Made by a program: the position numbers and the translations under genes. DNA of 64,000 bases. Origin: JAYYZW01 sp965217605. Lineage in GTDB: Bacteria; Pseudomonadota; Gammaproteobacteria; Ga0077536. The stretch lies in the NCBI GenBank assembly GCA_965217605.1, contig CBDCJB010000012.1, positions 434,001 through 498,000 of the forward strand, given 5' to 3'. The notes under the pieces were generated by a model. That model had not been told where the DNA came from and did no database searches. It saw nothing but the letters and a program-made list of their open reading frames with translations. Of the stretch, positions 9,591 through 19,818 are shown piece after piece. The stretch's first letter is position 1, and each line of letters starts with the position of its first letter.

Positions 9591-10184
9591 ATGACAGTGC
9601 TCGCCGCACTCATCATCGGTGCCTACCTACTCGGTTCGGTATCGACCGCAATAATCGTCTGTAAGCTATTGGGCGTCGCGGATCCGCGTGAGGTCGGATC
9701 GGGTAACCCCGGTGCGACGAACGTCCTGCGCCATGCAGGTAAGGGTCCCGCCGCAGCGACATTGATCGGCGATGCCGGCAAGGGCGTCATTCCGGTCGCG
9801 CTAGGCCACGTAGTCGGTATCACGTCACCGGGCTTGACCGTCGTGGCGCTGGCCGCTTTTCTCGGGCACCTGTATCCCATCTATTACGCGTTTCGCGGTG
9901 GCAAGGGTGTGGCCACGTTCCTCGGCGTTAATCTCGCCCTCGACCCGTGGGTCGGCGTCACGTTTATCGCGGTGTGGCTGTTGATGGCACTGCTCATGAG
10001 GTATTCGTCGTTGGCGGCGCTTACGGCCGCGGCCGCCACCCCGTTCACGGCATTCTGGTTGGGAGAACCGCCAGCGGCTGTGGCCGTTTTTATCATCATG
10101 GTCGCACTGGTGTTTTGGCGCCACCGCACCAACATCGGTCACCTCATCGCCGGCACCGAGAAAAAAATCGGTCAACAAACGTGA
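9591..10184 (+). CDS. plsY: Acyl-phosphate:glycerol-3-phosphate acyltransferase PlsY
   Basis: Integral membrane enzyme that acylates sn-glycerol-3-phosphate from acyl-phosphate, the first step of phospholipid synthesis. The three PlsY motifs are present: GSGNPGATNVLR, DAGKGVIPVALG and LYPIYYAFRGGKGVAT. Five hydrophobic segments. I chose the ATG at 9591 because the membrane helix begins directly after it. An upstream TTG at 9567 would add eight residues. Confidence 0.94.
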   Translation: MTVLAALIIGAYLLGSVSTAIIVCKLLGVADPREVGSGNPGATNVLRHAGKGPAAATLIGDAGKGVIPVALGHVVGITSPGLTVVALAAFLGHLYPIYYAFRGGKGVATFLGVNLALDPWVGVTFIAVWLLMALLMRYSSLAALTAAAATPFTAFWLGEPPAAVAVFIIMVALVFWRHRTNIGHLIAGTEKKIGQQT

Positions 10185-10190
10185 GCATTG

Positions 10191-10212
10191 ATTCGCCCGC
10201 AAGCGGGCGAAT
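10191..10212. terminator. Perfect inverted repeat between convergent plsY and tsaD
   Basis: A 10-bp perfect stem (ATTCGCCCGC and its complement) with a 2-nt loop lies seven bases after the plsY stop and 16 bases before the tsaD stop. The position between convergent genes suggests a bidirectional terminator. No strong U-tract follows on either strand, so the assignment rests on symmetry and position. Confidence 0.55.
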
Positions 10213-10227
10213 AAAGCCTTACGGTCA

Positions 10228-11247
<1,020 letters not shown>

Positions 11248-11370
11248 TTCCGATCCTTCTGCGCGTTATATCGACTTCATTCGAGATTGACATTATAATT
11301 AACTGTTCGACTGCAGAAAATTGCCATTCGGAGGCAATTCAAGGGCCATTCATAAGGAATTAATCGAGGT

Positions 11371-11586
11371 ATGCCGACAGTACGTGTTCGAGAAAACGAA
11401 CCATTTGATATCGCCATGCGGCGTTTCAAACGGGCGTGTGAAAAAGCCGGTGTGCTCGCCGAAGTCCATCGTCGTGAATACTACGAAAAGCCTACCCAAG
11501 TCAGGAAGCGAAAGGCCGCTGCAGCCGTCAAACGTTGGCAGAAAAAGGCCGCGAGACAAACGCTTCACCGCCAGCGCCCTTATTGA
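11371..11586 (+). CDS. rpsU: 30S ribosomal protein S21
   Basis: 71 aa, basic, beginning MPTVRVRENEPFDIAMRRFK with the family segment KPTQVRKRKAAAAVKRW. First gene of the macromolecular-synthesis operon rpsU - yqeY-like - dnaG - rpoD. The 123-bp spacer upstream contains a TATAAT at 11294-11299 that could serve as a -10 box; no good -35 is placed correctly for it. Confidence 0.97.
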   Translation: MPTVRVRENEPFDIAMRRFKRACEKAGVLAEVHRREYYEKPTQVRKRKAAAAVKRWQKKAARQTLHRQRPY

Positions 11587-11607
11587 CAACCATCTCCGTC
11601 GGGTCCT

Positions 11608-12132
11608 TTGAGCGCCTCGTTCAAAGAACGTCTCAATGACGACATCAAGGCCGCGCTGAAAGCAGGCGAAAAAGGCAAACTTCGAGCACTGCGCTTGATC
11701 CTCGCGGGCGTCAGGCAGTTCGAAGTCGACGAACGCACGGCACTCGATGACACGGCATCTATCGGATTGCTCACGAAAATGGCCAAGCAGCGCCGCGAAT
11801 CGATCAGCCAATTCGATGCCGCAGGGCGCGACGACCTCTCGGCGACGGAGCGCTTCGAGCTCGATCTCATTACGGGCTACCTGCCACCACAACTCTCCGA
11901 CGCCGAAATCGACACGCATATCGAAGCTGCACTCACCGGCGCGGGCGCCTCCAGCATGCGCGACATGGGCAAGGTCATGGGTCGCCTGAACGAGGAACTC
12001 AAAGGCCAAGCCGACATGGGCGCCGTAAGCGCCAAAGTAAAGCCCGCCTGTCCGCTTAAACCGCGGTCCACAGGTCCGATTACCGGAGCGCTTCTTCCGG
12101 CAGGCGCGGCTGCTTACAATTCCCCCAAATAA
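11608..12132 (+). CDS. GatB/YqeY domain protein with frameshifted C-terminus
   Basis: YqeY-type helical protein related to the tRNA-binding tail of GatB. Conserved segments are LRALRLILAGVRQFE, DLITGYLPPQLSDAEI and ASSMRDMGKVMGRL. TTG start at 11608. After GAVSAKVK the frame runs on as PACPLKPRSTG for about 28 residues unlike the family. Adding one G after position 12042 instead gives ARLSA and a stop (TAA at 12056-12058), the expected family end. A single-base deletion therefore explains the tail, either a real mutation or an assembly error. The gene lies between rpsU and dnaG as in many proteobacteria. Confidence 0.85.
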   Translation: MSASFKERLNDDIKAALKAGEKGKLRALRLILAGVRQFEVDERTALDDTASIGLLTKMAKQRRESISQFDAAGRDDLSATERFELDLITGYLPPQLSDAEIDTHIEAALTGAGASSMRDMGKVMGRLNEELKGQADMGAVSAKVKPACPLKPRSTGPITGALLPAGAAAYNSPK

Positions 12133-12156
12133 CTCCCGCGGCCAACGTGAATCCCT

Positions 12157-13917
12157 ATGGCGGGTCGAATTCCCGAACAATTCATCGATGACTTGATCGC
12201 CCGTGTCGATATCGTCGATTTGATCGAGTCCTATCTACCGCTACGTAAAGCGGGGAAGGACTTTCAGGCGCTGTGTCCGTTTCACGACGAAAAAACGCCG
12301 TCCTTTACGATCAGCCGCGAAAAACAGTTCTACCATTGTTTCGGCTGCGAAGCGCACGGTACGGCCATCGGGTTTCTGATGAACTACCGCAATCTCGAGT
12401 TTGTCGATGCCGTCGAAGAGCTCGCCGCGCTTACCGGCGTTGAGGTGCCGCGCGAAGCCGGGCAGGCACGCTCGGCGCCCGCGCGCGACCTGTATGAACC
12501 ACTCGAACAAGCACGCAGCTTTTATGAGACGCAACTGCGTTCACACAGTGAATGCGTACGAGCCGTCGATTATTTGAAAGGACGGGACATCACCGGACAG
12601 GTCGCCAAGACCTATCGCCTCGGATTCGCCCCATCGGGATGGCGCAATTTATTCGATTTTCTCAACACAAAGGGTCTGAGCGAGGCGCAAATGGAGCGCA
12701 GCGGACTCGCCATCCAACGTGAGGGTGGCGGCTATTACGACCGCTTCCGCGATCGCATCATGTTCCCCATCCACGATCGACGCGGGCGGGTCATCGGCTT
12801 CGGTGGACGGGTCATCGACGCGGGCGAACCGAAATACTTGAATTCACCCGAAACGGACGTGTTCCACAAAGGGCGCGAACTCTATGGCTTGTTCGAAGCA
12901 CTCGCCAGTGCCCGAACGCTGACCGAGTTGATCGTCGTCGAAGGCTACATGGATGCGATCGCGTTACATCAATTCGGGCTGACCAATGTCGTAGCGACGC
13001 TCGGCACCGCGGTCACGTCAGATCATCTCGAGCAATTGTTTCGCCACGCGCCGGAGATCGTATTCTGTTTCGATGGCGATGACGCCGGCAGGCGCGCAGC
13101 GTGGAAAGCGCTCGAGAGCACGCTGCCTTTGATGGAGGGGAACCGTGCGGTGCGTTTCGCCTTCCTACCCGAAGGGCATGATCCCGACACCGCGATCCGT
13201 AAACACGGCGTCGATGGTCTGTTTACCGCGTCGAAAAACTTTACACTGTCCGAATATCTAATCGACAACTTGAAGGGCGAAGTGGATCTCAGCAGCGGTG
13301 ACGGTCGTGCGCGACTGGTAGCCCGCGCGGAACCGTTTTTGTCGAAGATCCCGGGAGACGGGCATCGTGGGGCGGGCATTCGCCTGCTCCATCAATTGAC
13401 CGGCATCGATGAGCGGATCATTCGCGAAGATTTGCGCAAGGGGATGCGACGGCGCGACGGCAACCGCCCGCATGGTGGACTGGTCCGGTTTACCAGCCGC
13501 ACGTTGGAAGACCGCGCGCTCGCCATGCTGATTCAATGTCCGGCGCTCGCACGGCATCTGCGCCCCGAAAGCGCCCGGTTTCTCGCCGAAGAACACGACG
13601 ACTGTGCTCTACTGCTGACAACCTGGGAGCACATCGGCAACGCGCCCGAAGTGACCACAGCCGGCATCGTCGAACGCTGGCGAGGAGATGCGCACGAGAC
13701 GAGAATCACCGAACTCGCGGCGCTGGAACTGAATATTTCCGCCGAAGCCTTGGAAGCTGAACTACGTGATGCCCTCACCCGTCTGATGGAGAGGGCCGAG
13801 GACAAGCGTTTCCGACGCCTAACGGCGATTCCACTGCGCGATTTGACGGCGGAGCAGAAAGCGATCGTGCGCAGTTATGCGCGTGCAAAACCCGGTCCCG
13901 CCGCGCCGTCCGAGTGA
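12157..13917 (+). CDS. dnaG: DNA primase DnaG
   Basis: Makes RNA primers for replication. N-terminal CHC2 zinc ribbon: CPFHDEKTPSF followed by FYHCFGCEAHG (about 40-65). RNA polymerase/TOPRIM core with IVVEGYMDAIALHQFG and FCFDGDDAGRRAAWKALE. The C-terminal helicase-binding region is more variable. It is 586 aa, the normal length. Start: ATG at 12157 with MAGRIPEQFIDDLI, the standard DnaG beginning. Confidence 0.97.
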   Translation: MAGRIPEQFIDDLIARVDIVDLIESYLPLRKAGKDFQALCPFHDEKTPSFTISREKQFYHCFGCEAHGTAIGFLMNYRNLEFVDAVEELAALTGVEVPREAGQARSAPARDLYEPLEQARSFYETQLRSHSECVRAVDYLKGRDITGQVAKTYRLGFAPSGWRNLFDFLNTKGLSEAQMERSGLAIQREGGGYYDRFRDRIMFPIHDRRGRVIGFGGRVIDAGEPKYLNSPETDVFHKGRELYGLFEALASARTLTELIVVEGYMDAIALHQFGLTNVVATLGTAVTSDHLEQLFRHAPEIVFCFDGDDAGRRAAWKALESTLPLMEGNRAVRFAFLPEGHDPDTAIRKHGVDGLFTASKNFTLSEYLIDNLKGEVDLSSGDGRARLVARAEPFLSKIPGDGHRGAGIRLLHQLTGIDERIIREDLRKGMRRRDGNRPHGGLVRFTSRTLEDRALAMLIQCPALARHLRPESARFLAEEHDDCALLLTTWEHIGNAPEVTTAGIVERWRGDAHETRITELAALELNISAEALEAELRDALTRLMERAEDKRFRRLTAIPLRDLTAEQKAIVRSYARAKPGPAAPSE

Positions 13918-14162
13918 CACCGTGCAGACCGTGCAGAAGACGCAGAGATAGGGGCTAGAGCGCCTCTGAGACAGTCGCTCGACGGGCGCCGGATGGAGCC
14001 ACAGTGGCACGCCGCACAGGCAATCAGACTAGGCATATGGCCGCGATAGGGCTTATAATGGACGACTATTTTGTTGCGTTAGCGCAACTAGCGAATCTCC
14101 CACTTTATACTAGACTTTCAATGGTCAACTTAACCGGTTGACCCTCAAGAGGCTGTTGTAGA
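13918..14162. promoter_or_regulatory. dnaG-rpoD spacer with possible rpoD promoter elements
   Basis: This 245-bp spacer carries TATAAT at 14053-14058 and TTATACT near 14104-14110 as candidate -10 boxes, plus a perfect 6-bp hairpin GTTGCG-TTAG-CGCAAC at 14074-14089. None is accompanied by a clear -35. The internal position before rpoD fits the known extra promoter of this operon. Assignment is tentative. Confidence 0.35.
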
Positions 14163-16034
14163 TTGACCAAAGGCAAAAAAACCTTGAAGAAGGCGAAACC
14201 TGAACCAAAGGAAGCGTTAGAAGAAATCGATCGATCAGACCAGCAGTCCCAGCTCAAAATGCTCATTTCCAAGGGCAAAGAGCAGGGCTTTCTGACCTAT
14301 CACGAGGTCAACGATCATCTGCCTAACGATATCGTCGATCCGGAGCAGATCGAAGACATCATCAACATGATCAACGACATGGGGATCACGGTGCACGAGA
14401 CGCCGCCAGACCTCGATGCCATGTTGTTGAACGACAGCGACGTCGACGAAGAAGCCGCGGAAGAAGCTGCCGCCGCCCTTGCTGCAGTTGACAACGAATT
14501 CGGCCGCACGACCGATCCCGTTCGCATGTACATGCGCGAGATGGGTACGGTGGACCTGCTGACGCGTGAAGGTGAAATCAAGATTGCCAAGCGTATCGAG
14601 GATGGTCTTAATCAGGTGTTGTCCGCACTCGCCGATTTTCCGACCGTTACCGCGCTGTTCCTTGCGGAGTATGCGCGCGCTGAAGCCGGTGAAATCAAGA
14701 TCACGGATCTCATCAGCGGTTTTATCGACTACAGTGAGGAAGCCGAGATCCCGCAGCCGCAGCAACCTCAGGACGCGGCCAATAATTCAAACGAAGATTC
14801 GGATGAAGATGACGAGGACGCAAACGCGCTCGACCCGGAAGAAGTGAAAGAACGGTTTACCGCATACGCCAAGATCTTTAAGAAAGTTCAGAATTCGACC
14901 AAACGTAACGGGCGTGATCACAAGCGCACAGTGACGCATCGAATTGTTCTTCAAGAGAAGTTCCTCGAATTCAAACTCGTGCCGAAAATTACCGACAAGC
15001 TTGCGATACACGTTCGCATTATCGTCGATGAGATCCGCCGGCAGGAAAAGATCATCATGAACATCTGCGTCAAGCAGTGTCGCATGCCACGCAAGGATTT
15101 TCTCGGCGTTTTCGTCGATGCGGAAACGAATCCCAAATGGCTGCGTTCCGTCGTGCGACAAAAGAAACCGTATGCAGCCGCGATCAAGGAACACCAAGCA
15201 GAAATTCAAGCGGCACAGAAGCGTTTACTCGAGATCGAAATCGGAAATGCCGTAACCATCGGTTCGATCAAGGATATCAATCGCCGTATGTCGATTGGCG
15301 AAGCGAAAGCCCGCCGCGCCAAGAAAGAAATGGTCGAGGCCAACCTCCGCCTGGTGATTTCCATCGCCAAGAAGTACACCAATCGAGGGCTCTTATTTCT
15401 CGATCTCATCCAGGAAGGCAACATCGGTTTGATGAAGGCGGTCGACAAGTTCGAATACCGCCGCGGATACAAGTTTTCGACCTATGCCACCTGGTGGATC
15501 AGGCAGGCGATCACGCGCTCGATCGCAGATCAGGCGCGCACGATCCGTATTCCCGTGCACATGATCGAGACGATCAATAAGCTCAATCGGATATCGCGCC
15601 AGATCCTGCAGGAGAAGGGGCGCGAGCCGACGCCGGAAGAACTGGCCGATCGCATGGAAATGCCCGAGGACAAGATCCGCAAGGTCCTCAAAATCGCGAA
15701 GGAACCGATCTCGATGGAAACCCCGATCGGTGATGACGAAGACTCGCACCTCGGCGATTTCATTGAAGATCAGAATATCGACGCGCCCGTCGATTCCGCG
15801 ACGTTCGAAGGCCTGTGCCGCAGCACGCGCGAAGTGCTCGCCGGCTTGACGCAACGGGAGTCCAAGGTACTGCGCATGCGCTTCGGGATCGATATGAACA
15901 CCGACCACACGCTGGAAGAAGTCGGCAAACAGTTCGACGTCACCCGCGAACGGATCCGCCAAATCGAAGCCAAAGCCCTGCGCAAACTCCGCCACCCGTC
16001 CCGCTCGGAACGCCTACGAACTTTCCTCGACTAA
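14163..16034 (+). CDS. rpoD: RNA polymerase primary sigma factor RpoD (sigma-70)
   Basis: 623 aa, the standard gammaproteobacterial length. Region 1.1: QSQLKMLISKGKEQGFLTYH. The non-conserved region contains an acidic stretch (about 205-222). Region 2: NLRLVISIAKKYTNRGLLFL and YKFSTYATWWIRQAI. Region 4.2 HTH: DVTRERIRQIEAKALRKLRH, ending in RTFLD. TTG start at 14163, with AAGAGG about 12 bases upstream. Followed by a clear terminator and tRNA-Ile2. Confidence 0.98.
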   Translation: MTKGKKTLKKAKPEPKEALEEIDRSDQQSQLKMLISKGKEQGFLTYHEVNDHLPNDIVDPEQIEDIINMINDMGITVHETPPDLDAMLLNDSDVDEEAAEEAAAALAAVDNEFGRTTDPVRMYMREMGTVDLLTREGEIKIAKRIEDGLNQVLSALADFPTVTALFLAEYARAEAGEIKITDLISGFIDYSEEAEIPQPQQPQDAANNSNEDSDEDDEDANALDPEEVKERFTAYAKIFKKVQNSTKRNGRDHKRTVTHRIVLQEKFLEFKLVPKITDKLAIHVRIIVDEIRRQEKIIMNICVKQCRMPRKDFLGVFVDAETNPKWLRSVVRQKKPYAAAIKEHQAEIQAAQKRLLEIEIGNAVTIGSIKDINRRMSIGEAKARRAKKEMVEANLRLVISIAKKYTNRGLLFLDLIQEGNIGLMKAVDKFEYRRGYKFSTYATWWIRQAITRSIADQARTIRIPVHMIETINKLNRISRQILQEKGREPTPEELADRMEMPEDKIRKVLKIAKEPISMETPIGDDEDSHLGDFIEDQNIDAPVDSATFEGLCRSTREVLAGLTQRESKVLRMRFGIDMNTDHTLEEVGKQFDVTRERIRQIEAKALRKLRHPSRSERLRTFLD

Positions 16035-16056
16035 GGAGGAAGGCAAGGCCAGATTG

Positions 16057-16086
16057 AAACGGGAGGCCACGAGCCTCCCGTTTTCT
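16057..16086 (+). terminator. rho-independent terminator of rpoD
   Basis: An 11-bp perfect stem (AAACGGGAGGC / GCCTCCCGTTT) with loop CACGA and a following TTTTCTTT tract begins 22 bases after the rpoD stop. The stem's A/T flanks make it usable as an intrinsic terminator. Confidence 0.92.
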
Positions 16087-16200
16087 TTGCACCTGCATTA
16101 AACTCCGCCTCCATCCGGTACATGGATGTACCGGTATCGATCGAGGACCAAATTGAGCGATCGATGGAGCGTACGGGAAACCGCGTTTTCCGTGCGCGAA

Positions 16201-16229
16201 CTGAAAAATGTCAGGATGACATTTTTCAG
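16201..16229. repeat. Perfect 13-bp inverted repeat ahead of tRNA-Ile2
   Basis: CTGAAAAATGTCA, spacer GGA, then its exact complement. It ends nine bases before the tRNA. It could be a second terminator shielding the tRNA gene, an operator, or a processing hairpin. There is no U-tract on the plus strand. Confidence 0.75.
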
Positions 16230-16238
16230 CATAACGAT

Positions 16239-16312
<74 letters not shown>

Positions 16313-16622
16313 TTCTTCTCAGGACGTCGATAGCCTTCCAGCGTCGGTTATCGCGTCAGTATCATTAAGTTTGCGACCGATGGGGCAATGCGGTCGACAA
16401 CCGCAATTACGGCCTTTGAATAAGCATCGAGCGCCTCCATATCCTTTTCCAGCGCATCGTTTCGAGCTGTCGGTGATGGGTCGCCTCGTTGCGTAGGAGC
16501 TGTTGCAAAATTGAGAATTCCTATGTCCTATTCCCGTGGCTTACCATTATTTGGGAGCGCCAAGACCAGGTTTCAAGCTGCGGCGTGAAGCACTTTAATT
16601 ACTCCACGCCGCGCTCATGGTG
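16313..16622. other. Intergenic region, no gene seen
   Basis: 310 bases between tRNA-Ile2 and the end of the thioredoxin gene. No convincing coding frame. An 8-bp GC stem (GCGGCGTG/CACGCCGC, 16580-16612) close to the thioredoxin stop could act as its terminator but lacks a U-tract. This is the junction between core genes and the accessory redox cluster. Confidence 0.5.
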
Positions 16623-16955
16623 TCAGGCAACTCGATCGAGAATTTCCGCAATCTGCGTTTTCGATCGCAATCCGACTACCGTTTCTTGCACATGGCCGTC
16701 CTTGAACAGCAGTAATGTGGGAATCCCTCGAACGCCGTATTGTTGGGCGAGACCTTGGTTCTCATCCACATCGACCTTGCGCACGTCTACCCGGCCTTCG
16801 TGCTCTTGCGCGAGTTCTTCCAGGACCGGTTTGATCGTCTGATACGGTCCGCACCAGTCGGCGTAGAAGTCGACTAAGACCGGCCGGTCTGATCGTAGAA
16901 CGTCCTGTTCGAAGTGCTGTTCATCAACAGGTTTTGTATGTGTGCTCATTGTCAT
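16623..16955 (-). CDS. Thioredoxin with altered active site (WCGPY)
   Basis: 110-aa thioredoxin fold. VLVDFYADWCGPYQTIKPVL aligns with the canonical WCGPC motif, but the second (resolving) Cys is Tyr (TAT where TGT is expected). The rest is well kept: VDVDENQGLAQQYGVRGIPT with the cis-Pro, then LLLFKDGHV. A monothiol thioredoxin cannot do normal dithiol reduction. It may form mixed disulfides, act with glutathione or have become a scaffold. It lies 28 bp downstream of the Grx-TrxR fusion gene, on the same strand and probably in the same transcript. Confidence 0.9.
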   Translation of the reverse strand: MTMSTHTKPVDEQHFEQDVLRSDRPVLVDFYADWCGPYQTIKPVLEELAQEHEGRVDVRKVDVDENQGLAQQYGVRGIPTLLLFKDGHVQETVVGLRSKTQIAEILDRVA

Positions 16956-16983
16956 CTCTCCTTAAAAGTGGTGGAAAAGTTCG

Positions 16984-18219
16984 TTAAGCAGCCTGTGGAA
17001 GCATCTGCTCGTTCAAAAAGCGATCGGCATCGAGTGCCGCCATGGCGCCGGAGGCCGCCGATGTGACGGCTTGCCGATACACCGAGTCAGCCACGTCGCC
17101 GGCCGCGAATACGCCGGGCACACTCGTTGCCGTGGCATTACCATCGCGTCCGGCGTATACATCGATATAGCCGTTCGTGGTGGCCAATTGCGCGGCGAAC
17201 AGCTCCGTGTTCGGTGCATGACCGATGGCGATGAAGACACCTTTCGCGTCGATTTCTCGCGTCGCCCCGGTCGTGACCGCGCGCAACTGAACACCGGTCA
17301 CTCCGGACTCGTCACCGAGAACCTCGTCGACCTCGTGATTCCAGACGAAACTCACGCGGCCTTCGGCTTCGCGCGCAAACAAGCGCTCTTGCAGGATCTT
17401 TTCTGCGCGCAACGCGTCGCGGCGATGGACGAGGGTGACGTGCGAAGCGATGTTCGCGAGGTACAGCGCTTCTTCGACCGCGGTATTGCCGCCGCCGACG
17501 ACTACGACCGGCTCATCCTTGTAGAAAAAACCGTCACAGGTCGCGCAGGCCGAGACGCCGCGGCCCTGGAAAGCCGTTTCAGACGGCAGGCCCAGATATT
17601 TGGCAGTTGCACCTGTGGCGATGATGAGTGCGTCCGCCGAATACTGGCCGCGCTCACCGATTAGCACGAATGGGCGCTGCGCGAGATCGACATCCATAAT
17701 GTGATCGAGCAGCAATTCCGCTTCGAACCGGTCCGCGTGTTCTTCGAGTTGCGCCATGAGTTGCGGCCCTTGCAGACCGACCGCGGCGCCCGGCCAGTTC
17801 TCGACGTCGGTCGTCGTCATCAACTGGCCCCCTCGTTCGATCCCCGTCACAAGTACCGGTTTGAGATTTGCACGCGCTGCATAGAGCGCCGCCGTATAGC
17901 CCGCAGGGCCCGATCCAAGGATCAATAAGGGAAAATGGCGTACGGGCGTCGTTGCGACGATGTGCTCGTCATCCCCACCAATCTGCTCGAGTCCGCCTTG
18001 CGCATCGAGTGCCGTGAGATCATCGAAGCCACCGACTTGATCTCCATCGATGAAAATCTGAGGTACGGAGCGCCTTCCCGAGCGTGCGCGCATCTCTGCT
18101 TCACGCTTGGTATCGTGCGTCACGTCGACTTCCGTATAGGCGAGCCCGTGGGCCGTGAGTAATGCCTTGGCTCGATCACAATAAGCGCACCAATCTTTGG
18201 AATAGACCTCGATATTCAT
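16984..18219 (-). CDS. Glutaredoxin-thioredoxin reductase fusion
   Basis: The N-terminal glutaredoxin domain (about 1-78) has active site DWCAYCDRAK, then SVPQIFIDG with cis-Pro. The thioredoxin reductase domain (about 90-405) has FAD motif ILGSGPAGYTAALYAARA, redox-active CATCDGFFYKD, NADPH motif VVVGGGNTAVEEALYLA and C-terminal GVFAAGDVADSVYRQAVTSA. Fusing a Grx to TrxR would give a reductase with its own electron acceptor. Its partner gene is the CGPY thioredoxin. The promoter region is shared with the divergent AraC gene. Confidence 0.93.
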   Translation of the reverse strand: MNIEVYSKDWCAYCDRAKALLTAHGLAYTEVDVTHDTKREAEMRARSGRRSVPQIFIDGDQVGGFDDLTALDAQGGLEQIGGDDEHIVATTPVRHFPLLILGSGPAGYTAALYAARANLKPVLVTGIERGGQLMTTTDVENWPGAAVGLQGPQLMAQLEEHADRFEAELLLDHIMDVDLAQRPFVLIGERGQYSADALIIATGATAKYLGLPSETAFQGRGVSACATCDGFFYKDEPVVVVGGGNTAVEEALYLANIASHVTLVHRRDALRAEKILQERLFAREAEGRVSFVWNHEVDEVLGDESGVTGVQLRAVTTGATREIDAKGVFIAIGHAPNTELFAAQLATTNGYIDVYAGRDGNATATSVPGVFAAGDVADSVYRQAVTSAASGAMAALDADRFLNEQMLPQAA

Positions 18220-18317
18220 TACGTTTGCTCCTTGATCGCGTTCACTTCTTTACCGTTGTGGAGTTATTATGGACGTCGGATGTTGTTAAAAATATGTCGT
18301 AAAACGTTTAATCTATA

Positions 18318-19235
18318 GTGGAAACACCTAATCCCTCAGAGGAAATGCGTGATCCGCTGAGCAGCCTAATGCATCGACTGAGCCTGACGTCACGAGTCTT
18401 TTTGCGCGCCGATTTCTGCGGGTTGTGGGGCGTGGATACCTCGGGCGAACGGCGCGTCCCCTTTCATCTGGTGACGCGCGGGAGCGGTTGGTTGCATGAA
18501 CCTGGGATGAGTTCCAGAGAGCTGGTGGCGGGCGAGTTGGTGATGTTTCCGCATGACGGACCGCATGTCCTGTCGAACTCCGCTACGCCGCCGGATCCCG
18601 CGATAGTCAATCAACCTCCGCCGCAATCCGTGATCGGATCGATCACCGGACTGATGTGTGGCTATTTCGCCTTCGATACGAGGGCGGCGGCGCCGCTCCT
18701 CGCCGGCCTACCGGGAACCATTGTGTTGGACCTGAAGGATTCTGCCCGGCATCACGACACCGCGTCATTGGTGCAGTTATGGATGAGCGAGGCCGGGCGC
18801 GAGGCGCTCGGGTGTGACGCCGTCATCGATCAGCTCGCTTATGTGGTGTTCATCCACGTCCTGCGCTCGGAGATTGAACGTGGCGCTTTGGGCGGACCAA
18901 TAGCGGCGTTGGCAGATCCTCGGATCGGTCCGGTGCTACACGCGATCCATGACGATCCAGGTGCGCTGCACGCCGTCGAGGATCTGGCGAAGCGAGCCGG
19001 AATGAGCCGATCTGCATTTGCGCACCGCTTCAAGGCGCAGACCGGTATGACACCGGGGCGTTATGTGCTGCACTGGCGAATGCATACGGCACGCACGCTA
19101 TTGAAGAAGACTGGACAATCCATCGCGGCCATCGCCGAAGCGGCGGGATATGCCTCGGAGGTCGCATTTCGTAAATCGTTCAGTAGCTATGTCGGTACCC
19201 CTCCGGCGCGTTATCGCCGGGATGCAAATACCTGA
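18318..19235 (+). CDS. AraC-family regulator with cupin_6 sensor domain
   Basis: 305 aa. The N-terminal cupin-type ligand domain (about 18-205) shows FHLVTRGSGWLHEP and GELVMFPHDGPHVL. The C-terminal double HTH shows VEDLAKRAGMSRSAFAHRFK and QSIAAIAEAAGYASEVAFRK, with PARYRRD at the end. GTG start at 18318. It is divergent from the Grx-TrxR gene with 98 bp between, so it likely controls that operon and itself. A second, frameshifted relative is at 28.7-29.6 kb. Confidence 0.92.
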   Translation: METPNPSEEMRDPLSSLMHRLSLTSRVFLRADFCGLWGVDTSGERRVPFHLVTRGSGWLHEPGMSSRELVAGELVMFPHDGPHVLSNSATPPDPAIVNQPPPQSVIGSITGLMCGYFAFDTRAAAPLLAGLPGTIVLDLKDSARHHDTASLVQLWMSEAGREALGCDAVIDQLAYVVFIHVLRSEIERGALGGPIAALADPRIGPVLHAIHDDPGALHAVEDLAKRAGMSRSAFAHRFKAQTGMTPGRYVLHWRMHTARTLLKKTGQSIAAIAEAAGYASEVAFRKSFSSYVGTPPARYRRDANT

Positions 19236-19339
19236 CTCATCGTTAAGCGCGGCCGTGAACGAAACCGCCGTTGCCGGAATGCCGGCTGAAGAATGCGTGA
19301 CGATCACGGTCGCGTTTGACGATCTAAAAGCAACTACTG

Positions 19340-19756
19340 TCAGCCGGTCGGTGCGATAAATTCGACTCGGATATCTCCGGGTATGTTGCACATCATGTGT
19401 CGAGTCGGACCGCCACCGAGGGGCTCCGGCGCGAACTCGACGCTAACGCTGTCCGTATTCAGCAAAAGCTCATACATTCGATCGAGCGTCGCGTCGTCCT
19501 GCACTTTGAGCGCTAGATGGTGCAGACCGACCACATTCTTGCGATCAAATGGAATCGCATTCGGCGGATCCGATGCCTGCCACAATGTGATCATGATGCT
19601 GCCATCCGACAGGAACACGGCTGGATAGTCCGGTACCTCGCCTAATTGGTCGTATCCCAGGGTCTCGACGAAAAACTTCTTAGCTTGTTCAAGATTGGGA
19701 ACCGTAAGTCCCACGTGGTGTGCTCCGTTTGTTACAGGGTTCGTTCGTCCATTCAT
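19340..19756 (-). CDS. VOC-family (glyoxalase/dioxygenase-fold) protein
   Basis: About 138 aa. Paired beta-alpha-beta-beta-beta modules start at GAHHVGLTVPNLEQAKKFF and continue with GLHHLALKVQD. Metal ligand candidates are the His of HHVGL, the second-module HHLAL and the final Glu of IRVEFIAPTG. The ATG at 19756 is chosen because GAGGAA stands nine bases upstream; an upstream in-frame start exists but has no family similarity. Last gene of a probable minus-strand operon starting near 22.3 kb. Confidence 0.85.
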   Translation of the reverse strand: MNGRTNPVTNGAHHVGLTVPNLEQAKKFFVETLGYDQLGEVPDYPAVFLSDGSIMITLWQASDPPNAIPFDRKNVVGLHHLALKVQDDATLDRMYELLLNTDSVSVEFAPEPLGGGPTRHMMCNIPGDIRVEFIAPTG

Positions 19757-19818
19757 AACATTTACTTCCTCAATTAATTGCAGCGATTTGAGAACATCGA
19801 GGACATCCGAGCTCGGTA

